NCBI GenBank assembly: GCA_003450815.1
Contig: DMES01000077.1
Location: forward strand, 62,001 to 126,000
Origin: Elusimicrobiota bacterium
Lineage (GTDB): Bacteria > Elusimicrobiota > Elusimicrobia > Elusimicrobiales > UBA9959
Reading direction: 5' to 3'
DNA length: 64,000 nt
The notes under the pieces are model-generated. The model was not told where the DNA came from and searched no databases. It was given only the letters and a program-made list of their open reading frames with translations. Of this stretch, positions 53,282 to 62,319 are shown piece after piece. How positions within the stretch are numbered: position 1 is the stretch's first letter; each line of letters opens with the position of its first letter. Position numbers and translations under genes: made by a program.

Positions 53282-54190
53282 ATGCGCATACTTGAGGGAA
53301 AAAGCCTTTCGGCCGAAATACTGGGCTCGCTGATACCGCGTGTAAAAGCGGTGAAAGCCGGGCTTGGACGCCCGCCGTCGCTTGCCATAATAAATTATTT
53401 TGGGGATTCTCCCTCCGCGGTTTATGTAAAACGCAAGATCGCCGCCTGTGAAGCGCTCGGCATAGAGGTAAAACTTTTCAACCCCGCGGCCGCCGACGGC
53501 TACACCGCCTTTAAAAACCTGCTGTCCCGCCTGGGCGCGGATGCCGCCTGCGACGCCATCATGCTTGAGCGCCCGCTGCCGGACGGCTTTGAGACCCTTG
53601 AAACCTGGGACGCTCTCCCCGCCGCCAAGGATGTGGACGGTTTGTCCTCACTCAATATGGGCAGGCTCTTTATCTCTACAAAATTCCCGGAAATAGCCGC
53701 CGGCGGCTTTTTCGCGCCTTGCACGGCATTGGCGGTAATACGCCTGATGAAGTTTCATGGCATAGATCCCGCCGGGAAAATTATAGCCGTGGCCGGCCGT
53801 TCGGCGATAGTCGGAAAGCCGCTCGCGCAGATGCTGACCATGCTTAACGCCACCGTTACGCTTTGCCACACAAAAACGCCGGACCTGCCGGGGATTTTCA
53901 AACGAAGCGATGTCGTGATAAGCGCGGCGGGCAAGCCCCGCTGGATAAAAAAAGAAATGCTTCAAGCGAGCGCGGCTGTAATAGATGTGGGCACAAATTT
54001 CGACGAGACCGGAAAAATGTGCGGCGACGCGGATTTTGAGGATATAAAAGGCTCCATTTACGCCGCCACGCCCGTCCCGGGCGGGGTGGGCCCTGTAACG
54101 CTGGCCTGCCTGCTTGAGGCCTCGGTCGCGGCCGCGGAAACACGGGCCCGTTCTACATCGGGCGGATTGTCCTCAGCAGAGAAAAAATAA
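53282..54190 (+). CDS. folD: Bifunctional methylenetetrahydrofolate dehydrogenase/cyclohydrolase
   Basis: FolD oxidises 5,10-methylene-THF and hydrolyses methenyl-THF to 10-formyl-THF. The 302-residue protein has SAVYVKRKIAACEALGI (catalytic Tyr and Lys), ERPLP, AAKDVDG, FAPCTALAV, the NADP loop GRSAIVGKPLAQ, CHTKTP and PGGVGPVTLACLLE. PCTA in place of the usual PCTP is a small deviation. It completes the one-carbon route with glyA. ATG closely follows the terminator of the preceding gene. Confidence 0.95.
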   Translation: MRILEGKSLSAEILGSLIPRVKAVKAGLGRPPSLAIINYFGDSPSAVYVKRKIAACEALGIEVKLFNPAAADGYTAFKNLLSRLGADAACDAIMLERPLPDGFETLETWDALPAAKDVDGLSSLNMGRLFISTKFPEIAAGGFFAPCTALAVIRLMKFHGIDPAGKIIAVAGRSAIVGKPLAQMLTMLNATVTLCHTKTPDLPGIFKRSDVVISAAGKPRWIKKEMLQASAAVIDVGTNFDETGKMCGDADFEDIKGSIYAATPVPGGVGPVTLACLLEASVAAAETRARSTSGGLSSAEKK

Positions 54191-54223
54191 AAAGTTTGAC
54201 GTTTGGGGAGGAATAATACGGAC

Positions 54224-54694
54224 ATGAAAACAACAATCTTACTATTATCCGCATTTTTTATCACGGGCGCGTTGTTATTGCCTGCCGACGCCCAGGAAAA
54301 AACCAGCTACGCGCCGCAGGACGGCTCGCTTCAGACCGACACAGCGGACCAACCGGCTGCGTCTCTGAAGAAAGTCACAACCAAAAAAAAACCGGCAAAA
54401 AAGAAAAAAATAAAAAAAGCGGCTGCCCCCGCGCCGGTATCCGAGTATAAATTCAAAGCCGTGGGCACCCCGCCAACATATAAATTCGATAAACAGGGCG
54501 ACCCCATAATAAAAACCAAACCGAAAGCTTCCCCCAAAAAAAAGAAAAAGGGGAGAAAGTCCGCGGCCACAAACACTGAACAGACCACCCTGAAGCTACA
54601 AAAAACCCCCGGATTCGGAGAAGAGACGCCCGCCAATGCCGCCACGGATTCCCAAGGCAGCGCTCCCGCAAATAATCCGGAGGAAAGCCAGTAA
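54224..54694 (+). CDS. Lysine-rich secreted hypothetical protein
   Basis: About 156 residues. Signal peptide (1-22, ending PADAQ) and then a low-complexity mature part with lysine clusters (KKKPAKKKKIKKAA, KASPKKKKKGRK) and Ala/Pro. It is probably disordered. The ATG at 54224 is chosen because the signal peptide starts there. Its stop overlaps the next start (TAATG), so it is co-translated with the GNAT gene. Function unknown. Confidence 0.6.
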   Translation: MKTTILLLSAFFITGALLLPADAQEKTSYAPQDGSLQTDTADQPAASLKKVTTKKKPAKKKKIKKAAAPAPVSEYKFKAVGTPPTYKFDKQGDPIIKTKPKASPKKKKKGRKSAATNTEQTTLKLQKTPGFGEETPANAATDSQGSAPANNPEESQ

Positions 54695-55167
54695 TGGCGG
54701 ACCTGCTGGTAAAACTCTACTCCCTGCCGGAAAGCGGCGGGGTTTGTGCCGCCCTTAAAGAAAAAGGTGTTGAAATAAAACGCGCCATCGGCCCTGAAAA
54801 ATCGGCGGTGGTCGGCTGGGTGCTGGCCAATTTTTCAAAAGCCTGGGCAAGCGAGGCGGATGTGGCATTCTCGCAAAATCCTCCCGGCCTTTTTATTGCG
54901 GTGAAAGACGGCGGCATTCTCGGGTTTGCCTGTTATGATGCCACCGCCAAAGGCTTTTTCGGGCCGATAGGCGTGGCGGAAACAGCGCGAACAGGCGGGC
55001 TTGGCACCGGACTTCTCCTGCGGACGCTTGAAGCCATGCGCGAAGCCGGCTACGGCTATGCGATCGTGGGCTGGGCGGGGCCGGTGGATTTCTTTGAAAA
55101 GACCGTAGGCGCGGTGGTTATTGCGGGCTCGGAACCCGGGGTTTATAAGAATATGGTAAAAGGGTGA
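54694..55167 (+). CDS. GNAT family N-acetyltransferase
   Basis: The 157-residue protein has the core GNAT features: strand GFACYDATAKGFFGPIGV, pyrophosphate loop RTGGLGTGLLLRTLEAM, and the late VDFFEKTVGAVV. Substrate unknown. The TGA stop is within a GTGATTAAG repeat word. One-base overlap with the lysine-rich protein gene upstream. Confidence 0.85.
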   Translation: MADLLVKLYSLPESGGVCAALKEKGVEIKRAIGPEKSAVVGWVLANFSKAWASEADVAFSQNPPGLFIAVKDGGILGFACYDATAKGFFGPIGVAETARTGGLGTGLLLRTLEAMREAGYGYAIVGWAGPVDFFEKTVGAVVIAGSEPGVYKNMVKG

Positions 55168-55266
55168 TTAAGTAATTAAGTGATTGAGTAAAGAGTTATT
55201 ACGCTGGGGGAGAGAATATCTAACAAAAACCTTAATCACTAAATCACTTAATTACTTAATCACTCA
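55162..55266. repeat. Intergenic hairpin, AAGTGATTGAGTAATT family
   Basis: The left arm (about 55164-55197) reads GTGATTAAGTAATTAAGTGA and on. The right arm (about 55230-55265) reads CTTAATCACTAAATCACTTA and on. Same words as at 38.8 kb, 16 kb away. Confidence 0.88.
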
Positions 55267-55271
55267 CAACA

Positions 55272-56042
55272 ATGAAACTTAAAAACGATTGGCACAAAGA
55301 TTTCTTTAATAACACATTCTATAATCCGGCCTCTCCGGCGGCGGTGGAAAAAGCGCCATCAGAGGCGCGCTTTGTATTAAAACAGTTGAAACTTAAAAAA
55401 GGGGCCGCTCTGCTGGACCTCTGCTGCGGGCCGGGCCGGCACGCGGTGGAATTCGCAAAAAAAGGCCTGAATGTCACCGGCTATGATTTCTCAGAAGAAT
55501 ACCTGAATGAAGCCGCCGCCCGCGCCAAAAAGCGTAAAGTAACAATCCGCCTGACGCGCGGTGATATGCGCGCTCTTAAATACAAAAATGAATTTGACGC
55601 CGTAGTCAATCTTTTTACCAGCTTCGGCTATTTCCAGAGATTTTCCGATGACATGAAAGTTTTAAAGGGCCTCTTCCGCGCGCTGAAACCCGGCGGCAGG
55701 CTGCTGATAGATATTATTCACGGCGATTTTGTACGCGCACACTTCCTCCCCCGCAACTGGGCCAAAATGCCGGGCGGAGGCTTTCACCTTGAAAACACAT
55801 ATTACCACAAGAACAGGAAAGGGGTTTTTAACACCTGGACCATATTGAAACCGGGAAAAAAACCGGTCAGCCGCTCCTTCTTTAACCGCCTCTACAACAA
55901 GAAAAACATAAGCGCGGCCCTGAAAAACGCCGGGTTGACTCCCTTAAAATTCTGGGGCAATTTCCGCGGCCAGCCACTCTCCACCCAAAAAAACCGCTTA
56001 ATAGTGCTGGCGGTGAAAAAGCCTAAAAAAACCTCCAGATGA
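55272..56042 (+). CDS. Class I SAM-dependent methyltransferase
   Basis: The 256-residue protein has motif I LLDLCCGPGRHAVEFAKKG near residue 45, the acidic GYDFSEEYL after beta-2, RGDMRAL and the post-motif FDAVVNLFTSFGYF. Substrate unknown. It has a compact start directly after the repeat hairpin. Confidence 0.85.
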   Translation: MKLKNDWHKDFFNNTFYNPASPAAVEKAPSEARFVLKQLKLKKGAALLDLCCGPGRHAVEFAKKGLNVTGYDFSEEYLNEAAARAKKRKVTIRLTRGDMRALKYKNEFDAVVNLFTSFGYFQRFSDDMKVLKGLFRALKPGGRLLIDIIHGDFVRAHFLPRNWAKMPGGGFHLENTYYHKNRKGVFNTWTILKPGKKPVSRSFFNRLYNKKNISAALKNAGLTPLKFWGNFRGQPLSTQKNRLIVLAVKKPKKTSR

Positions 56043-56115
56043 ACATTACACAACTGGAAACACAAGGAACAAAAAAAGCCGGTTTTTTGTATTATATTTA
56101 ACAGTTCAATACCCC

Positions 56116-57651
56116 ATGAGAATTATAAAGGTTTTATCAGCGACAGCTCTTATCTCCGGGCTCTCGTTTTTTTACTTTTCCCCGGCAGAAAGGCGGATGA
56201 CCAATCCACCGGGAGCTATGCGGGATTCCCCCGTTTCCGCAGGAGCGCTTGAACAGGCGGTCCGTTATAATAACGATATTCTTCCCACCCCGGAACCGCG
56301 GCAGACCGCTCCCGGGAAGCTTCCCGCGCAGGATGGCGGGGCGACAATCGCGCCGGTAAGGGATTGGACCGTTATCTACTACTCCACAACAAAGGACATT
56401 CTTTCCTATTCGCTGATATCGGCGCTGCTTGAAATGAAAAAAACAGGCACCACGGACCGGGTGAATGTGGTCGTGGAAGCCGCTCTGCCTGTCCGGTCGC
56501 CCTCAGGAACACTGTCGGTTCCCTCCATCCGTATGGTGCTGGGAAAAGCCGCCGATCCCGAAAAGATAGCCGGATACTCGCGTTTGCTGCGCAGGTACAC
56601 GGAGGGAGTGATAGACTCCGCTGTCCTTAAAGCTTTCTCAGGGGATATTGTTAAAACTGAAAACAACGCGGATACAGGGGACTGGCGCCGGGCCGCGGAA
56701 TTCATCAACTGGGCCCGGGAAAATTATCCGGCAAAGAGATACGCGCTTGTTCTGTTCGGCCACGGCGAGGGTTTTCTGGACCGGAAAAAGTTCCTGAACA
56801 ATGGCAAGGGTGTCCTGATAGACGCCGTCACCCATAATTATGTGACGCTCCCTGAACTACGCCTGCTGATGGCCGCTACCGGTAAGGTGGATCTTTTTGC
56901 GATGCATTCCTGCGTCATGCAGATGGCGGAGGTGGCCTACCAGCTCAGGGATTACGCCGATGTTATAGTCGGTTCCAGCGATCTCCAATTCGGCACGGGT
57001 TACGACATGAGAGGGTTTTTGGACGCACTGAACGCCGCGCCGGGAGCCAGCAGCAAAGCCTTAGGCGCGGACTTGGCGGCGGGTTATGTGCGCAGAATCC
57101 ATGATCGGGCTTCACCAAGAGTGCCGGGCGCCCAGGCATCTGCTCTTTCGTCGTCAAAATTACAGGGTTTTACCGCCAGGCTTGACGCTTGGGTGGACGC
57201 TGTCATGGCTTTGAAGGATAAAAGGGTCTTCAGGACCGCAATACATGAAGTGGTTCGCTTTGATATTTTTGCAATCACCCCGAAAACCGCTAATGCGGCT
57301 GCGGCCAGGGCTTATTCAATATCGGGGGACCTTTATGATTTTGTCCGCCTGATAAATGAAAACCTGCCGCAGGATGACCCCGTAAGCCCGCTTGCCCGCG
57401 GTCGTGGCATTGAATTAATGGATTTTATAGCGGGCGAGCTGGTGGCCGGCTATTCCTATACCGGCAACTCCACAACCGGTTTTGGCCTGGGCCGCGCCCA
57501 TGGCCTTGCCATTCATGTGCCGCCGGAGCTGTTCTATGAGGACTCCTTGGAAGGTTTCAATAGTATCTCAGAGACTAATTATTGGGATCTGCCTTTTGCC
57601 AAAGAAACCAGATGGGGAACTTTTCTTAACTGGCTTTATGCCGCGAAATGA
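56116..57651 (+). CDS. Clostripain-like cysteine protease (peptidase C11 family), second copy
   Basis: The 511-residue protein has an N-terminal membrane/signal segment (residues 5-22), a linker, then the C11 core: FGHGEGF (His) near 215 and MHSCVMQMAEVAY (Cys) near 260, VGSSDLQFGTGYD. It is clearly paralogous to the 31.9-kb gene, sharing the DWRRAAEF and ISGDLYDFV segments. Its end overlaps trmO by four bases (ATGA), an odd partner for a secreted protease. Confidence 0.85.
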   Translation: MRIIKVLSATALISGLSFFYFSPAERRMTNPPGAMRDSPVSAGALEQAVRYNNDILPTPEPRQTAPGKLPAQDGGATIAPVRDWTVIYYSTTKDILSYSLISALLEMKKTGTTDRVNVVVEAALPVRSPSGTLSVPSIRMVLGKAADPEKIAGYSRLLRRYTEGVIDSAVLKAFSGDIVKTENNADTGDWRRAAEFINWARENYPAKRYALVLFGHGEGFLDRKKFLNNGKGVLIDAVTHNYVTLPELRLLMAATGKVDLFAMHSCVMQMAEVAYQLRDYADVIVGSSDLQFGTGYDMRGFLDALNAAPGASSKALGADLAAGYVRRIHDRASPRVPGAQASALSSSKLQGFTARLDAWVDAVMALKDKRVFRTAIHEVVRFDIFAITPKTANAAAARAYSISGDLYDFVRLINENLPQDDPVSPLARGRGIELMDFIAGELVAGYSYTGNSTTGFGLGRAHGLAIHVPPELFYEDSLEGFNSISETNYWDLPFAKETRWGTFLNWLYAAK

Positions 57652-58436
57652 AAAAAACCATTGATAACTTCCCAATGTTTCCCACAGATCTGAAAATACT
57701 CGGCGTGCTGGAATCCTGTTTTCAGGAAAAATTCGGCACCCCGCGCCAGCCGCAGCTTGTGCCCGGCTCTTCGGCTAAATTGCGCATTTATCCGCAATAT
57801 GCTCCGAAACATTCTCTTTCAGGCTTATCGGGATTCAGCCATGTCTGGCTTCTGTCCTGGTTTCACTTAAACACAAATAAAACCTTTCACCCTAAAATTC
57901 ACCCACCGCGCCTCAAAGGCGGCAAAATAGGTGTTTTCGCCTCGCGCTCGCCCCACCGCCCAAATCCCGTGGGCCTGTCGCTCGCAAAACTTGAGCGGGT
58001 GGAGGAGGATACTCTTTACTTTTCCGGCATAGACCTGGTAAACGGCACCCCTATTTTTGACATCAAACCTTACCTTCCCGCAAGCGACGCCGCGGCGTCA
58101 GCGCTGGCCGGCTGGCCGGAACACAGCGCTTTCCCTGAATTAGAGGTGGTATTTTCAACACGGGCGCTTAAGGACATTGCGGCAATTGAAGCATCGGGCG
58201 GACGGAATTTCAGGACGCTGGTGGCCGATACTCTGCGGCACGACCCGCGCAACGCCAGGGACAAAGCGCAGATGAAAGACGGCGCGGACTGGGGCTTTTT
58301 CCTCTGGAATCACGATGTGCATTTTTCAGTGGCCGGCGGCACGGCCATAGTGCTGCGCGTGGACACCGGAACAAAGTTTGAGAAAAAGTTTCACCGGGAA
58401 AAACCACCCCCCCCGACAATTAATCCGGGGACATAA
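57648..58436 (+). CDS. trmO: tRNA m6t6A37 methyltransferase (TsaA/TrmO family)
   Basis: TrmO methylates N6-threonylcarbamoyl-adenosine in tRNA using SAM. The 262-residue protein has FASRSPHRPNPVGLSLAKLE and GIDLVNGTPIFDIKPYLP, hallmarks of the family, plus a C-terminal extension. The last residues (INPGT) and TAA are encoded by the REP-like palindrome. It overlaps the clostripain gene upstream. Confidence 0.9.
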   Translation: MKKTIDNFPMFPTDLKILGVLESCFQEKFGTPRQPQLVPGSSAKLRIYPQYAPKHSLSGLSGFSHVWLLSWFHLNTNKTFHPKIHPPRLKGGKIGVFASRSPHRPNPVGLSLAKLERVEEDTLYFSGIDLVNGTPIFDIKPYLPASDAAASALAGWPEHSAFPELEVVFSTRALKDIAAIEASGGRNFRTLVADTLRHDPRNARDKAQMKDGADWGFFLWNHDVHFSVAGGTAIVLRVDTGTKFEKKFHREKPPPPTINPGT

Positions 58437-58474
58437 TACCTATTTTTCTGAATTAGGTATTATGTCCCCGGATT
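58422..58474. repeat. Solo REP-like palindrome between convergent trmO and rlmN
   Basis: AATCCGGGGACATAATACCT plus A (58422-58442) is mirrored perfectly at 58454-58474 around an 11-nt spacer. The arms match the copies flanking the RAYT gene 24 kb away. Each arm supplies the last residues NPGT and the TAA stop of one of the two convergent genes. Confidence 0.9.
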
Positions 58475-59488
58475 TACGGCGAGCTGGCCGCAGGCAGCCA
58501 TTATATCGGACCCTTTTTCCACTCGCAGATAGGTGCGTATCCCGGCCGCAATCAGCAGCTTCTGAAATTCTTTGACCCGCGCGTGGCTGTCAGCGCGTAC
58601 TGGGCCGCCGCGCCACAGGTTATGCGGAATAAGATTTACACGGCAACCAATGCCCTTAATCAGCTTAATTAATTTCTCCGCGTCGGAGGGGGAATCGTTT
58701 TCCCCGCCAAGAACAAGATACTCAAAAAACACCTGGGCATTCCGGGCCAGACAATAATGCCGCGCGGCCTCAATCACCTCCGCCAAAGGATATGTCGCAT
58801 TCATCGGCACAAGTTTTGCTCGTTGCTTTTCATCCGCCGTTACAACGGATATGGCCAGTTTTATTTTAAGGTCAGATTTTGCGAGCTCCTGTATTACCGG
58901 CACAATGCCCACTGTGGATACCGTCATTTTTGTCTGCGGAAAATTACAACCTTTGTTGTCGGAAAGTATAAGTATGCTTTTTTTGACGTTTTCCCAGTTT
59001 AAAAAAGGTTCACCCATGCCCATGAACACTACGCTGCTTAAGTTCCCGCCGGCCTCACGCAGGCAGGCGGCGAACTGCGCCGTTATTTCTGAAGGCTTAA
59101 GGTCGCGCCTGAAACCAAGAGCGCCTGTGGCGCAAAAAACACAGCCGCAGGCACAGCCGGCCTGTGAAGAGAGACAGGCGGAAACCCTGTTTTTACCGGG
59201 AATAATTACGCTTTCAACCTCAGCGCCATCCTGAAACCTGAAAAGCAGTTTAATCGTGCCGTCAATTTTTGAAACTCGCCTGTCAATTACCGGAAACCAG
59301 GCAAGCGAATACCCGGCTGCGAGTTTAACTTTAACGCTTTCAGGAATGCCGGACAGCTCCGAAAAGTTCCCGGCATTTTTTCTGCATAAACAGCCAAACA
59401 CCCGCGTTGCGTGGGCTTTCTTCACGCCAAGCGAAATCATTATCTCCGAAAGTTCGGAACGGGTGTAATCCCTGATATCAGGAAACAT
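58460..59488 (-). CDS. rlmN: 23S rRNA A2503 / tRNA A37 C2-methyltransferase
   Basis: This radical-SAM methyltransferase has the cluster motif CACGCVFC near residue 110, GMGEPFLN near 150, and the conserved catalytic cysteine region at the C-terminus (SDIMAACGQL). The 342-residue length is normal. The final NPGT and stop come from the REP-like element. ATG at 59488 without a strong ribosome site. Confidence 0.94.
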   Translation of the reverse strand: MFPDIRDYTRSELSEIMISLGVKKAHATRVFGCLCRKNAGNFSELSGIPESVKVKLAAGYSLAWFPVIDRRVSKIDGTIKLLFRFQDGAEVESVIIPGKNRVSACLSSQAGCACGCVFCATGALGFRRDLKPSEITAQFAACLREAGGNLSSVVFMGMGEPFLNWENVKKSILILSDNKGCNFPQTKMTVSTVGIVPVIQELAKSDLKIKLAISVVTADEKQRAKLVPMNATYPLAEVIEAARHYCLARNAQVFFEYLVLGGENDSPSDAEKLIKLIKGIGCRVNLIPHNLWRGGPVRADSHARVKEFQKLLIAAGIRTYLRVEKGSDIMAACGQLAVNPGT

Positions 59489-59499
59489 AGGTCAATAAT

Positions 59500-59585
59500 A
59501 CAAAAAAGTGAAGCAGGGGTTTGTCGAGGGTTTAAGACTAACAACGGTGTAAACCTTAAGCCTTGTGCCTTCAGCCTTCAGCCAG
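59500..59585. repeat. Intergenic repeat, GGCTGAAGG word family
   Basis: Words ACCTTAAGCCTTGTGCCTTC and AGCCTTCAGCC (59552-59583) and a weaker left arm (59500-59545). The TGA stop of nadA lies inside GGCTGAAGGCTGAAGG read on the minus strand. Single copies of the same word occur at 3943-3955 and 21839-21852. Confidence 0.6.
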
Positions 59586-60596
59586 TTCAAACATTTTTTC
59601 TATGGCTTTTTTAGCCCTGGCAGCTATTTCGGGGGGGACTGTTACTAATTGTTCTTTTGAAGGTTTTTTAAGCGTCTGCAGGATATTTTCAAGCGTAACG
59701 GCTTTCATGTACGGGCACAGCCGGCACATGGCGATAAAGTTTTTATCGGGAAACTTTATGCGCGCCAGTTCCCCAAAACCGCATTCCGTAACCAGCAGAT
59801 AGGCGGCGGCGTTAGTGTTCTCCACATAGCGCATCATGTCGCCGGTGCCGCCCATATAATCCACCGCGTTTATTATATCCGAGGGACATTCCGCGTGAGC
59901 AAGAACGGCTACGCCCGGGTAATTCTTCCGGTAAAGCGCTATTGTACGCGCATCAAAATGCTCATGAACTACGCAGGAACCGTTCCATAAAATTATGTCC
60001 TCGCCGGGCGTTTTGCCCAGAACTTTAGCCAGATTTGCGCCCATAAACCTGTCGGGGATGAAAATCACCTTTTTGTTCTTTTCGTAGATACGGCGAAGTA
60101 TCTTTTCCGCGTTGGCGCTGGTCACAATGCAGTCGGACTCCGCTTTCACCTCGGCTGAAGTGTTTATATAGGTCACTACCGACGCGCCGGGATGCGCGGC
60201 TTTTAGCCCGCGCACATCTTCGGCTGTCACGCTTTCACTGAGCGAGCAGCCGGCGTCAAGAGAAGGAATGTACACTTTCTTTGCGGGGTTTAAAACGGCC
60301 GCCGTTTCAGCCATGAACCGCACTCCGCAGAAAACAATAATATCCGCCGCCGTATGCCGCGAATCGTCGGCCAGCTTGTAAGAATCACCCACAAAGTCGC
60401 CTATACCAAGGATTATCTCCGGCGTCTGGTAAACATGCGCGCAGATAACGGCATTTTTTTCTTTTTTAAGCCTGTTTATCTCTTCCGTCAGCGCCGCTAT
60501 TTGGTCCAGCCGTCCCTCCACGCACCGATGGTGGAGCCCCAGCGCCATCAGCCTTTTGGATTCTTCCTTAATCTCGCTTTCATTGATACAAGACAT
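59571..60596 (-). CDS. nadA: Quinolinate synthase A
   Basis: NadA condenses iminoaspartate with dihydroxyacetone phosphate to quinolinate for NAD. The 341-residue protein has ICAHVYQTPEI, the three cluster cysteines in VVFCGVRFMAE, HAECPSDI and MCRLCPYMK, and the substrate segment MRYVENTNAA. nadB and nadC are not adjacent here. The stop falls in a repeat. Confidence 0.96.
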   Translation of the reverse strand: MSCINESEIKEESKRLMALGLHHRCVEGRLDQIAALTEEINRLKKEKNAVICAHVYQTPEIILGIGDFVGDSYKLADDSRHTAADIIVFCGVRFMAETAAVLNPAKKVYIPSLDAGCSLSESVTAEDVRGLKAAHPGASVVTYINTSAEVKAESDCIVTSANAEKILRRIYEKNKKVIFIPDRFMGANLAKVLGKTPGEDIILWNGSCVVHEHFDARTIALYRKNYPGVAVLAHAECPSDIINAVDYMGGTGDMMRYVENTNAAAYLLVTECGFGELARIKFPDKNFIAMCRLCPYMKAVTLENILQTLKKPSKEQLVTVPPEIAARAKKAIEKMFELAEG

Positions 60597-60604
60597 AAAA
60601 ATTC

Positions 60605-60652
60605 AGGAACACCTTCCCTAACCCCTATTCCCTATTCGCTATTCGCTGCATT
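60605..60652. repeat. Single-armed GCGAATAGGG-type repeat
   Basis: On the minus strand the words GCGAATAGCGAATAGGGAAT and AGGGGTTAGGG run in tandem between nadA and ugpQ; a clear partner arm was not found. It supplies the last residues and TAG stop of ugpQ. Confidence 0.6.
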
Positions 60653-61372
60653 TGTTCCCATTATATCCGGATAATTCGTAAAAATACCGTCCACGCCCAT
60701 TTCCTTCATGCGCAGGGCGTCGTTCTTTTCGTTTACCGTGTAAACACAGACGCGGAAACCGGCTTTTTTTATTTCTGCCACATTAAGCAGGCCCGCCAGC
60801 CGGAAATTGAAGTGGAAATTCTCCGCGCTGATGGCCTTGGCTTTTTTAAGAGCCACCGGAAGCAGCACAGCGCTTAAGCCATGGTTCAGATAGGCCAACC
60901 GCAGTGCCGGTGAAAGCCCGCGGCACCGGTCAGCCGTACCGGGGTCAAAACTGGAAACCACCGCCTTTTCAAACAGCGCGGGCCTTAAGCGCAGAAAAGC
61001 CAACAGGTCTCCCTCTATGCCAGGGTAAACATTGCCGTCGTTCTTTATCTCAAAATTCAGCCAGCTCGCCGCGGGCTCAACAATTTCAAGAACTTCCTCT
61101 AGCCTTGGAACCCTCTGAAAAGCCGGATCTTTGGAGAAATGCGCCGCCACATTTATTTCTTTCAGTTCGGCGTATGTAAGCTCCGCTATTTTGGCATCTG
61201 TAGCGGCCGTTCTCTTAAGGTCAAAATCATGATGCGCCACCAGAATACCATCGCGCGTGCGGTGCAAGTCAAATTCAAAATCCCGTGAGCCCATTTTAAC
61301 GGCCAGCTCAAAAGCCTTTAGAGTATTTTCCGGAGCATAGCCCGAAGCCCCGCGATGAGCTATTATTTTCAT
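60632..61372 (-). CDS. ugpQ: Glycerophosphodiester phosphodiesterase
   Basis: This enzyme hydrolyses glycerophosphodiesters to glycerol-3-phosphate and an alcohol. The 246-residue cytoplasmic protein has IAHRGASGYAPENTLKAF, EFDLHRTRDG, HHDFDLKRT and the late VYTVNEKND. No signal peptide, so it is the UgpQ type. The start overlaps the PHP gene stop by four bases. The C-terminal AANSE is repeat-encoded. Confidence 0.92.
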   Translation of the reverse strand: MKIIAHRGASGYAPENTLKAFELAVKMGSRDFEFDLHRTRDGILVAHHDFDLKRTAATDAKIAELTYAELKEINVAAHFSKDPAFQRVPRLEEVLEIVEPAASWLNFEIKNDGNVYPGIEGDLLAFLRLRPALFEKAVVSSFDPGTADRCRGLSPALRLAYLNHGLSAVLLPVALKKAKAISAENFHFNFRLAGLLNVAEIKKAGFRVCVYTVNEKNDALRMKEMGVDGIFTNYPDIMGTNAANSE

Positions 61373-62181
61373 ATAAACGCTTTTTTTATGCCTTTAAACA
61401 TCTCGTCGCTGTATTCAAACCCGAACATCTTGTCACGGTCCGTGCCGGGGCCGTGAAAATCTATGCCGGCGGTGATAAAAAGGCCGTACCGCGCTGCAAG
61501 CGCTATAAATTCCCTGGTACGTGTATTGCTGTGCGATGGATAAAAAGCTTCAATCCCGTCAAGGCCCATTTCTTTCCAGGCAGCCAGGTCAAGAATTTTA
61601 GCCACCACTCCCGGATGAGCCAGTACCGCAAGCCCCCCTGCCGCCTTGATCGTTTTAATAACTTCCTCTATGCAGGGGCCATTCGGCGGCACATAGGCCG
61701 GCCGTCCCCAGCCGATATATCTTTCAAAAGCTTCCTTGTGCGCTTTTACGAGGCATTTTTTTTTAAGCAGGTTCGCTATGTGCGGACGGCCTATGGTACA
61801 CGCATTATTAAAAGGAAGTTCTTCATAAGAAACGTCAAGGCCCAAGCCGCGCAGGAGCGCCATGATTTGTTTCAGCCTTTCACGGCGTTTCTCCCTAAAT
61901 CCAGCAGTTTTGACAAGCAACGCCGGGTTTGCCGGATCCAGGCCGTAGCCGAGTATATGCAGGCTGTCGTGCAAATTGGAGCTTAACTCCACCCCATAAC
62001 AATAAATTATCCCGGCCTCTTTTAAAGCCGGTTCCAGCCCGGCCCAACCGCCGGTTATATCGTGATCGGTAAGTGAGAAATACTTGATGCCGGCCCGCGC
62101 GACCTCCCGGACCAGCGCTTCCGGAGTGAGAGTACCGTCAGAATAAGAGGAATGGTTATGAAGGTTTATCAGGGGAAGCAT
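61369..62181 (-). CDS. PHP-domain phosphoesterase (RNase AM/YciV-like)
   Basis: About 270 residues with metal-site motifs LHNHSSYSDGTLTPEAL, SLTDHD, LAHPG and GIDFHGPG, the PHP layout of the TrpH/YciV group that removes 3'-phosphates or acts on short RNA and nucleotides. The frame extends upstream but the ATG at 62181 gives the canonical MLPLINLHNH. Co-translated with ugpQ. Confidence 0.88.
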   Translation of the reverse strand: MLPLINLHNHSSYSDGTLTPEALVREVARAGIKYFSLTDHDITGGWAGLEPALKEAGIIYCYGVELSSNLHDSLHILGYGLDPANPALLVKTAGFREKRRERLKQIMALLRGLGLDVSYEELPFNNACTIGRPHIANLLKKKCLVKAHKEAFERYIGWGRPAYVPPNGPCIEEVIKTIKAAGGLAVLAHPGVVAKILDLAAWKEMGLDGIEAFYPSHSNTRTREFIALAARYGLFITAGIDFHGPGTDRDKMFGFEYSDEMFKGIKKAFI

Positions 62182-62319
62182 AAGAAAAGACAAAGTGAAA
62201 ACAGCAAAGTGCAAAATCGGGGATGAAAACGGGCAGAACCCGCAGGAGCAGGCGTATGACGGGAACAATTATTAAAGGCCTCTGCCTTTACCACCCTATT
62301 CTCTATACGCTGCCGTTTC

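Noticed and set aside
36868..55266. Tandem-word hairpins as ordinary intrinsic terminators
   Set aside because: They lack T-tracts, are far longer than terminators and occur between co-directional genes of apparent operons, so they are annotated as repeats.
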